A stretch of DNA of 64,000 nt from Bradyrhizobium commune (GTDB lineage: Bacteria; Pseudomonadota; Alphaproteobacteria; Rhizobiales; Xanthobacteraceae), in contig NZ_CP061379.1 in assembly GCF_015624505.1 (NCBI RefSeq), positions 4,898,001 through 4,962,000 on the forward strand, given 5' to 3'. Positions within the stretch are counted from its first letter, which is position 1, and every line of letters starts with the position of its first letter. The notes under the pieces were generated by a model. The model did not search any database. It was not told the DNA's origin and saw only the letters and a program-made list of their open reading frames with translations. The position numbers and the translations under genes are program-made. Positions 58,026 through 64,000 of this stretch are shown here, piece by piece.

Positions 58026-58786
58026 TCTCCCGTATCCGCCGATGGCAGCGCCTCGGCTGTCTCGATCACGGTGCCCTCATGGCGGCGCATGCCGTTGTGA
58101 ATGACGAAGATCATCGCTTCCGACGCCGTTTCGGCATCGCCGGCTGCAATCGCATCGACGATCTTCTGATGCCAGAGCAGCACGGTGTCGCGATCCTCAA
58201 GCTCGACCGGTGCGCTGAGCAGGAACGAGGCGCGCAAGGCCGCCTCGATGACATGCCCGATCGAGCGCATGAACAGATTGCCGGAGGCCCGTGCCACCGC
58301 GACGTGGAGCGCGAGATCGGCATCGGCAAAGCCGACGGAATCGGAACCTTCAAGCCGCATGCGGTCCATGCTGCGGCGAAGCTCGGCCAAGTCCTCCTCC
58401 GAGCGCCGCGCCGCCGCAAGCACGGCCGCGCGCGGCTCGACGGCGAGACGAATTTCGGCGAGGTCGTTGAGGAACCGCTTGTCGATACCGGCGTCGAGAT
58501 GCCAGGCCAGCACGTCGGCATCGAACATGTTCCAGGCGGCGCGCTCACGCACGACGGTGCCGACCCGGGCCTTGGTGGTCAAAAGCCCCTTGGCGACCAG
58601 CGTCTTCACGCTCTCCCGCAGCACGGGGCGCGACACGCCGAACATCGCCGTCAGCTCGGCATCGCCTGGCACCCGCGTGCCCTCTGCATAACGGCCGGCG
58701 ATGATGTCGACTCCGATCGAGCGCGCCACTTCCGCATGGTTGGAATGGGCCCGCCGGGTCGGGATGACGACGATGCGCGAGGTCAT
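58022..58786 (-). CDS. GntR-family (FadR/FCD-type) regulator inside the sugar operon
   Basis: A 254-residue regulator with a winged HTH (AELTAMFGVSRPVLRESVKTLVAKGLL) and a helical FCD effector domain (FLNDLAEIRLAVEPRAAVLAA, HVAVARASGNLF). It is the fifth gene, overlapping yjfF and the dehydrogenase by 4 nt on each side, so it controls its own synthesis if it acts on the operon promoter. A 6-7-6 inverted repeat before ytfQ is a possible binding site. The effector is likely a sugar acid or lactone. Confidence 0.9.
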   Translation of the reverse strand: MTSRIVVIPTRRAHSNHAEVARSIGVDIIAGRYAEGTRVPGDAELTAMFGVSRPVLRESVKTLVAKGLLTTKARVGTVVRERAAWNMFDADVLAWHLDAGIDKRFLNDLAEIRLAVEPRAAVLAAARRSEEDLAELRRSMDRMRLEGSDSVGFADADLALHVAVARASGNLFMRSIGHVIEAALRASFLLSAPVELEDRDTVLLWHQKIVDAIAAGDAETASEAMIFVIHNGMRRHEGTVIETAEALPSADTGE

Positions 58787-59763
58787 GAAACCGCTCCCGC
58801 GCGGTTCGCCGACGGCCGGCGCGCCAGCGCGACCAACCCCTGCTGCAAGGCGATGAAAGCGAACAGCAGCACGCCGGTCGCGATCTTGGTCCACCAGCTC
58901 GACAGCGTTCCGTCAAAATTGATGTAGGTCTGGATCATGCCCTGGATCAGCACGCCGAGGAACGTGCCGATCACCGAGCCCTGCCCACCCGTGAGCAACG
59001 TGCCGCCGATTACGACCGCGGCGATGCTGTCGAGCTCTACACCAACGGCGGAGAGCGAATAGCCGGCGCTGGTGTAGAGGGAGAACACGATGCCGGCGAT
59101 GCCTGCAAGCAGGCTCGACAGCATGTAGATTTTGACCGTCATCTTGCCGACGGCGACGCCCATCAGGCTTGCGGTGGCCCGGCTGCCGCCGAGCGCGTAG
59201 ACATTGGCGCCGAACCTCGTGAGATGCAGCAGCAAGGCGCCGCCGATCACGATCACGAGCATGATGATCGCGATCGCCGTCAGCCGCCCGCCGCCGGGCA
59301 TGCGCAACGCAAAGTCGGACACGGTCGAATAGATCGGCGCGGTGATCGGCACCGATTCCGTCGAGAGCAGGAAGCTCGCACCGCGCGCCAGAAACATGCC
59401 GGCGAGCGTCACGATGAAGGGCGGCAGGTCGAACACGTGAATGATTGCGCCCATCGCCGCCCCGAAGGCCGCCGACAGCGCGAGGATGGCAACGAACGCG
59501 ACCAGCGGCGGAACGCCCCAGCGCTCGATCGCGAGCGCCACGAACACGGTGGTGAAGCCGATCACCGAGCCGACCGAGAGATCGATGCCGCCGGAGATGA
59601 TGACAAAGGTCATGCCGGTCGCGACGATGCCGAGGAAGGCGTTGTCGGTGAGGAGATTGCCGACCACGCGGGTCGAGGCAATATTGGGAAACTGCGCGGC
59701 GCAGCCGGCGAAGCCGAGGACGAGCACGATGGCGGTGATCAGGACGGGCGGCAGGCCTTTCAT
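58783..59763 (-). CDS. yjfF: Sugar ABC transporter permease YjfF-like
   Basis: A 326-residue CUT2 permease, the second of two. Segments [38 protein letters not shown] and GGSRATASLMGVAVGKMTVKIY are typical of YjfF. Its ATG overlaps the ytfT stop by 4 nt and its stop overlaps the gntR start. It forms the galactofuranose/arabinose-type importer with YtfQ, YtfR and YtfT. Confidence 0.88.
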   Translation of the reverse strand: MKGLPPVLITAIVLVLGFAGCAAQFPNIASTRVVGNLLTDNAFLGIVATGMTFVIISGGIDLSVGSVIGFTTVFVALAIERWGVPPLVAFVAILALSAAFGAAMGAIIHVFDLPPFIVTLAGMFLARGASFLLSTESVPITAPIYSTVSDFALRMPGGGRLTAIAIIMLVIVIGGALLLHLTRFGANVYALGGSRATASLMGVAVGKMTVKIYMLSSLLAGIAGIVFSLYTSAGYSLSAVGVELDSIAAVVIGGTLLTGGQGSVIGTFLGVLIQGMIQTYINFDGTLSSWWTKIATGVLLFAFIALQQGLVALARRPSANRAGAVS

Positions 59764-60752
59764 GGTTTCGTCCTCCGCGGCCGCGCCATGATGCCGGCAA
59801 AGCCGGACAGCTTTGGCGATTGCAGCAAGAGCACCGCGAGCACCACCACCGCCTTGACCAACAAATTGAACTCCGGTGGGTAGCCTGACAACAGGATGCC
59901 GGTGTTCATGGTCTGGATGATCAGCGCGCCGAGCACGGCGAGAACGAGGCTGAAGCGCCCGCCGAACAGCGAAGTGCCGCCGATCACCACGGCGAGAATC
60001 GCATCGAGCTCGAGCCAGAGGCCGGCATTGTTGGCGTCCGCGCCCATGATGTCGGCTGCGGCGATCACGCCGGCGAGCGCGGCGCAGACGCCGCACCAGA
60101 CATAGACCGCCAAAATCATCGCGCGGGTGCCGACGCCGGCAAGCTCGCTCGCCCGCGCATTGCCGCCGGTCGCCTCGATCAGCAGCCCGAGCGCCGAACC
60201 GCGCACCACGACGCCGGTCAAAATCAGCATGCCAAGCGCGACTGCAACCGGCACTGGCAGGCCGAGGATGGAGCCGTTGCCCAACCAGACCAGGTCGGGC
60301 GACGAGAAGGTCACGATGCGCCCTTCGGTGATCAGCTGGGCGATGCCGCGCCCCGCCACCATCAGGATCAGCGTCGCCACGATCGGCTGCATGCCGAGCA
60401 CGGCGACGAGAAAGCCATTCCACAATCCGCAAACAAGACCGGCACCGAGCGCGGCCGCCAGCACCACCGGCAGACCATGGCTGTCGGCGAGGCTTGCCGC
60501 GATCGCACCGGAGATCGCCATCACCGCGCCGACCGAGAGATCGATGCCGCGGGTCGCGATCACCAGCACCATGCCGAGCGACAGCAGCGCCACCGGCGTG
60601 CCGCGGTTGAGCACATCGATGAGACTGCCGAACAGTCGGCCGTCCTGAAGGCGCAAATCGAAGAATTGCGGCGACACCACGCGGTCGACCGCGAGGATCA
60701 CGATCAGGGCCAGGATCTGGGCAAGGCCGCGACGCGGCAGCAGCGCGGTCAT
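59760..60752 (-). CDS. ytfT: Sugar ABC transporter permease YtfT-like
   Basis: A 330-residue CUT2 permease. It shows ATRGIDLSVGAVMAISGA, GMQPIVATLILMVAGRGIAQLIT and GGNARASELAGVGTRAMILAVY. The use of two different permeases with one double ATPase is characteristic of the Ytf system. Overlaps ytfR and yjfF by 4 nt each. Confidence 0.88.
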   Translation of the reverse strand: MTALLPRRGLAQILALIVILAVDRVVSPQFFDLRLQDGRLFGSLIDVLNRGTPVALLSLGMVLVIATRGIDLSVGAVMAISGAIAASLADSHGLPVVLAAALGAGLVCGLWNGFLVAVLGMQPIVATLILMVAGRGIAQLITEGRIVTFSSPDLVWLGNGSILGLPVPVAVALGMLILTGVVVRGSALGLLIEATGGNARASELAGVGTRAMILAVYVWCGVCAALAGVIAAADIMGADANNAGLWLELDAILAVVIGGTSLFGGRFSLVLAVLGALIIQTMNTGILLSGYPPEFNLLVKAVVVLAVLLLQSPKLSGFAGIMARPRRTKP

Positions 60753-62290
60753 GCACGCGCCTCCTGCATCGCCGCGCCGTCGGCGGCGATGGCCGTGAGA
60801 ATGTTGGTGACGTCGATCGCCTCGCCCGACAATTCCTCGACATGGGCGCGATCGCGCAGCACCACGACGCGATCGGAATAGGTCACGATCTCATCCAGCT
60901 CGGAGGAGATCACGAGCAGCGCGAGCCCGTCGTCACAGAGCTCGCGGATCAGGCGGATGATCTCGGCATGCGCGCCGACATCGATGCCGCGGGTCGGCTC
61001 GTCCAGCACCAGAAGCCGCGGCGCGGTCGCGAGCCAGCGCGCCAGCAGCACCTTTTGCTGATTGCCGCCGGAGAGCAGGCCGACGGGCCGTTCGGCATCG
61101 GGCGGGCGGATGTCGAGCATCTTGACGTAACGACGCGCGATCTCATCCTGCTCGCGGCGCGACAGTGGCCTGTACAGACCTCGCTTGGCCTGGAGCGCGA
61201 GCACGATGTTCTCGCGCACGGTGAGCTCGGCGACGATGCCGTCGGTCTTGCGCTCCTCCGGGCAATAGCCAAAGCCATGGCGTACGCCGTCGCGCGGCGA
61301 CTGGAGCCGCACCGGCGCCCCCTCCACTTTCGCCTGCCCGCGATCGGCGCGCTCGGCGCCGAACACCAGCCGCGCTGTCTCGGTCCGGCCCGAGCCGAGC
61401 AGGCCGGCGAGACCGACGACCTCGCCATGACGCAGCTCGAGATTAAATGGGGTGACATAGCCGGCCTTGCCGTAATTCTCGAAGCTCGCACAGACTTTTC
61501 GCGCCTGATGCTCGTGCGAGGCCGCCCGCGCGCCGGTGGTTTCCGCAAGCTCGCGTCCGAGCATCATTCGGATCAGGTCGAGCCGCGGCAACGAGGCGGT
61601 CTCGCGCTCGCCGACCAGGCGGCCGTTGCGTAGCACGGTGATGCGGTCGGAAATTTCGTAGACCTGGTCGAGGAAATGGCTGACAAAAACGATGCCGATA
61701 CCGCGCTTGGCGAGCTGGCGCATGATGCGGAAGAGGATCTCGACCTCGTGACGGTCGAGGCTAGCGGTCGGCTCATCCAGGATCAGCACGCGCGCCGAGA
61801 GATCGACTGCGCGCGCGATCGCAGTGACGTGCTGGATGGCAACCGAATAATTGCCGAGGGGCGCTCCGACGTCGATGTCGAGGCCAAAGTCCGCGAGCAG
61901 CGTCTTGGCGCGGCGGCGTATCTCGCCCTCGCGGACGATGCCGAAGCGCATCGGCTGCCGGTCGAGAAACAGGTTCTGCGCCACCGAGAGATTCGGCAGC
62001 AGGTTGACCTCCTGGTAGACCGTGGCGATGCCGGCCTGAAGCGCGGCCTTGGCCGAGCGCGGCGCGACCTCATCGCCTCCTAAGCGGATCACACCGGCAT
62101 CGCGCGGGAACACACCGGTGACGACCTTGATCAGCGTCGATTTTCCGGCGCCATTCTCGCCGAGCAGCGCATGGATCTCACCGGCGCGAAGCGTGAAGTC
62201 GACCTCCTGCAACGCGCGCACCGTGCCGAAACTCTTGCTGATCCCGCGCGCCTCCAGCAGGGAAGGAGCAGGATCAAGGCTGTTCTCCAT
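60749..62290 (-). CDS. ytfR: Sugar ABC transporter ATPase YtfR-like
   Basis: A 513-residue double ATPase. N-terminal half: [24 protein letters not shown]-terminal half: degenerate P-loop GLLGSGRTETARL, then [16 protein letters not shown] and [11 protein letters not shown]. The start (MENSLDPAP) has GGGAG 11 nt upstream, 118 bp after ytfQ with a hairpin between. Confidence 0.9.
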   Translation of the reverse strand: MENSLDPAPSLLEARGISKSFGTVRALQEVDFTLRAGEIHALLGENGAGKSTLIKVVTGVFPRDAGVIRLGGDEVAPRSAKAALQAGIATVYQEVNLLPNLSVAQNLFLDRQPMRFGIVREGEIRRRAKTLLADFGLDIDVGAPLGNYSVAIQHVTAIARAVDLSARVLILDEPTASLDRHEVEILFRIMRQLAKRGIGIVFVSHFLDQVYEISDRITVLRNGRLVGERETASLPRLDLIRMMLGRELAETTGARAASHEHQARKVCASFENYGKAGYVTPFNLELRHGEVVGLAGLLGSGRTETARLVFGAERADRGQAKVEGAPVRLQSPRDGVRHGFGYCPEERKTDGIVAELTVRENIVLALQAKRGLYRPLSRREQDEIARRYVKMLDIRPPDAERPVGLLSGGNQQKVLLARWLATAPRLLVLDEPTRGIDVGAHAEIIRLIRELCDDGLALLVISSELDEIVTYSDRVVVLRDRAHVEELSGEAIDVTNILTAIAADGAAMQEARA

Positions 62291-62370
62291 AGCGACGTCA
62301 CTCCCACCGGCGCCCGCTTATGCCGCGGACGCCCAGCCTATTCGTTCGCGCAGCGGAATCGAAGGGGCTT

Positions 62371-62400
62371 GCAGCGCGGGACCACATGGTCCCGCGCTGC
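62371..62400 (-). terminator. Perfect hairpin between ytfQ and ytfR
   Basis: GCAGCGCGGGACC (62371-62383) and GGTCCCGCGCTGC (62388-62400) form a 13-bp perfect stem with an ACAT loop, 8 bp beyond the ytfQ stop. Read on the minus strand it is followed by AAGCCCC, not U, so mRNA protection or partial read-through control is likelier than full termination. It is the third such hairpin directly after a binding-protein gene in this window. Confidence 0.7.
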
Positions 62401-62408
62401 ATCTCGCC

Positions 62409-63374
62409 TCAGTAGCCGAGGCCCTTCTTGCTGTCGTAGATCTTCTGCGGATCGTCAGCCGCCGTATAGAGTTTCGAATCCGTCTGGATCCATTTCGGCG
62501 GAACAGCGCCCTTGTCCTTGAAGGCCGCGATGGCGTCGAGCGCCGGGCCCGCCATGTTCGGCGTCAGCTCGACCGTGGCATTGGCTTCGCCCGCGGCCAT
62601 CGCCTTGAAGATATCAGGGACCGCGTCGATGGAGACGGTGAGGATGTCCTTGCCTGGCTTGAGGCCGGCTTCCTTCATCGCCTGGATCGCACCAACCATC
62701 ATGTCGTCATTGTGCGCATAGACCGCGCAGATCGACTTGCCGCCGCCTTCGGCCTTGATGAAGCTCTCCATGACTTCCTTGCCCTTGGCGCGGGTAAAGT
62801 CGCCAGTCTGGCTGCGCACCACTTTCAGGTTCGGATGCTTGGCTACGGCCGTGTCAAAACCCTTCTTGCGGTTGGCGGCGACGCTGGCGCCGACCGTGCC
62901 CTGCAATTCGACGATATTGCAGGCCTTCTCGCCGACCGTCTTGGCCAGCCAGTCGCCGGCGACCTCGCCTTCGTGCACGCTGTCCGAGGTGACGGCGGTG
63001 AGATAGAGGTCCTTGCCGGAAGGATCGATGTCGCGGTCGAGCAGCACGACCGGGATCTTGGCCTCCTTGGCTTCCTTCAGCACCGAGTCCCAGCCGGTCG
63101 AGACCACGGGCGCAAGGAAGATCGCATCGACGTTCTGCGCGATGAAGGAGCGGATCGCCTTGATCTGGTTCTCCTGCTTCTGCTGGGCGTCGGCGATCTT
63201 GAGATTGACCTTGCGCTTGGCGGCCTCCTGCTTGGAGACCGAGGTCTCGGCCGCGCGCCAGCCGGATTCCGATCCGATCTGCGAGAAGCCGATGGTGAGC
63301 TCGGCCGCACCGGCCGGGAGCGCGAGCAGCAACGCGGCCATGGCGCTGGCCGCATAGAGGGCTTTGAGGGTCAT
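62409..63374 (-). CDS. ytfQ: Sugar-binding protein YtfQ-like (galactofuranose/arabinose type)
   Basis: A 321-residue CUT2 binding protein. Signal peptide about residues 1-23 (ends PAGA-AEL); mature LTIGFSQIGSESGWRAAETSV and CAVYAHNDDMMVGAIQAMKEAGLKPG are diagnostic for YtfQ, as is IDAVPDIFKAMAAGE. First gene of the long operon. I chose the ATG of MTLKALYA over one 20 codons earlier because the signal peptide then begins the protein. Confidence 0.92.
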   Translation of the reverse strand: MTLKALYAASAMAALLLALPAGAAELTIGFSQIGSESGWRAAETSVSKQEAAKRKVNLKIADAQQKQENQIKAIRSFIAQNVDAIFLAPVVSTGWDSVLKEAKEAKIPVVLLDRDIDPSGKDLYLTAVTSDSVHEGEVAGDWLAKTVGEKACNIVELQGTVGASVAANRKKGFDTAVAKHPNLKVVRSQTGDFTRAKGKEVMESFIKAEGGGKSICAVYAHNDDMMVGAIQAMKEAGLKPGKDILTVSIDAVPDIFKAMAAGEANATVELTPNMAGPALDAIAAFKDKGAVPPKWIQTDSKLYTAADDPQKIYDSKKGLGY

Positions 63375-63493
63375 CAGGCGTGTCTCCCAAAAGACGTCTT
63401 GTGTTATTCCGGGCGCTCGTTGGTAACATCGCACCCGAAGACCGCCCTTTGCGGGCGACGAGCGGCACTATTTCACGGAAGACAGGTTCCGAC

Positions 63494-63512
63494 TAGTCAT
63501 ATTATCTGACTA
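63494..63512. promoter_or_regulatory. Inverted repeat in the ytfQ promoter region
   Basis: TAGTCA-TATTATC-TGACTA is a perfect 6-7-6 inverted repeat in an AT-rich patch 120 bp before the ytfQ start. GntR/FadR-type proteins bind short palindromes of this scale. It is offered as the operator of the GntR regulator in the same operon. Confidence 0.45.
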
Positions 63513-63630
63513 TTCGGATGAAATGATGAGAAGATGGGCTGACTGCGCACATGACACGCCAAGCGCGATTTTGTTCCGTCGATGCAACGCGGAGATGAAG
63601 AAAATGATGCGACCTGGATGAAGCCACACC

Positions 63631-63720
63631 CGTCATGGCCGGGCTTGTGCCGGCCATCCACGCCTTGCCACACGGCACGAAGAACGTGGATGCCCGGGAC
63701 AGGCCCGGGCATCACGGCCG
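63631..63720. repeat. Intergenic inverted repeat between ytfQ and the FAH-family gene
   Basis: CGTCATGGCCGGGCTTGTGC near one end and CCGGGCATCACGGCCG near the other, with CCATCCACG and CGTGGATG inside, make a long imperfect stem. I associate this wording with dispersed repeats in Bradyrhizobium. The rest of the 63375-63741 gap has the ytfQ promoter region and no gene. Confidence 0.55.
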
Positions 63721-63741
63721 TGGATAGAGAGAGGCGAAGAC

Positions 63742-64000
63742 CTAGATCAGCTTCCGCTGCGCGAGGTTCTTCATCAGCGCGCCGATGCCGAAGGTCCAGG
63801 GCTCGCACTCGTCGCTGGTGCGCATGCGGTTGACGAGCTTGCCGAGCTGGGGCGCGGCGATGGTGACGATGTCGTCGCGCTTGTGGGTAAACCCCTGCCC
63901 CGGCGCATCGCGATCCTTGACGGGTGCGAACATCGTGCCGAGGAACAGCACGAAGCCATCAGGATATTGATGCACCTTGCCGATGGTCTGCTCGACGAGG
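63742..64000 (-). CDS. Fumarylacetoacetate hydrolase-family protein, C-terminal part (cut by window end)
   Basis: About 85 C-terminal residues of an FAH-fold protein: YPDGFVLFLGTMFAPVKDRD, then GFTHKRDDIVTIAAPQLGKLVNRM and the end PWTFGIGALMKNLAQRKLI. These resemble the roughly 390-residue bacterial FAH proteins that dehydrate 2-keto-3-deoxy-pentonates in oxidative xylose/arabinose pathways. It lies beside a sugar dehydrogenase/lactonase operon, which favours that role, but the active site is outside the window. Confidence 0.72.
   Translation of the reverse strand, partial: LVEQTIGKVHQYPDGFVLFLGTMFAPVKDRDAPGQGFTHKRDDIVTIAAPQLGKLVNRMRTSDECEPWTFGIGALMKNLAQRKLI

Noticed and set aside
58783..60843. 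A single 686-residue fused permease
   Set aside because: The long open frame starts inside ytfR and ytfT read out of frame; only the part after ATG 59763 encodes a permease, and ytfT is a separate gene in another frame.

Overview
This is a 64 kb chromosomal stretch from a high-GC alphaproteobacterium, most likely Bradyrhizobium or a close relative. The support is its alphaproteobacterial cob gene order, its many solute-binding-protein transporters, a perfect FixK/FNR-type box, and several intergenic palindromic repeats of the kind I recall as common in Bradyrhizobiaceae. I see no rRNA, tRNA, insertion sequence, phage or CRISPR. Coding density is high and genes often overlap by 4 nt (ATGA/GTGA). 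No gene in the window looks broken. The only truncated genes are the two cut by the window ends.

1-13.8 kb: aerobic (late cobalt insertion) cobalamin biosynthesis. A leftward operon runs DUF1636-cobW-cobN-cobG-cobH-cobI-cobJ (cobJ is cut by the window start) and is headed by a clear cobalamin riboswitch at about 7.53-7.70 kb. Diverging from it are cobO-cobQ. Then come leftward cbiB-cobC and rightward cobU(P)-cobS-bluB. Together they cover part of corrin-ring synthesis, cobalt insertion, adenosylation, amidation, aminopropanol attachment, nucleotide-loop assembly and lower-ligand (DMB) synthesis.

13.9-20.3 kb: an ABC_sub_bind periplasmic protein translationally coupled to a hybrid histidine kinase with REC and HPt domains, a probable two-part sensor. 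Next is a LysR regulator diverging from a ring-cleaving VOC dioxygenase and a carboxylesterase (MhqO/MhqD-like pair).

20.3-28.4 kb: an eight-gene operon of an IclR regulator, a polyamine-type ABC transporter, an AroM family protein, a DUF917 protein and a HyuA-like hydantoinase/oxoprolinase. It looks like an import-and-degrade system for an unidentified, perhaps hydantoin- or lactam-like, compound, and is the best candidate here for an undescribed pathway.

28.5-40.1 kb: a chemoreceptor; a diheme cytochrome c peroxidase with a cupredoxin; and an amidase-dppBCDF-dppA-like operon with a divergent LysR regulator.

40.1-51 kb: a polyol operon (smoEFGK-type transporter, SDR dehydrogenase, FGGY kinase, PfkB kinase), then a leftward PAS histidine kinase-HAD phosphatase-SorC regulator set with a FixK/FNR box ahead of the kinase.

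51-63.4 kb: one long leftward operon, ytfQ-ytfR-ytfT-yjfF-gntR-(arabinose/galactose dehydrogenase)-galM-lactonase-chvE-gguA-gguB. It carries two complete sugar ABC transporters around the first steps of oxidative L-arabinose/D-galactose breakdown. A partial fumarylacetoacetate-hydrolase-family gene at the right edge could supply a later step.
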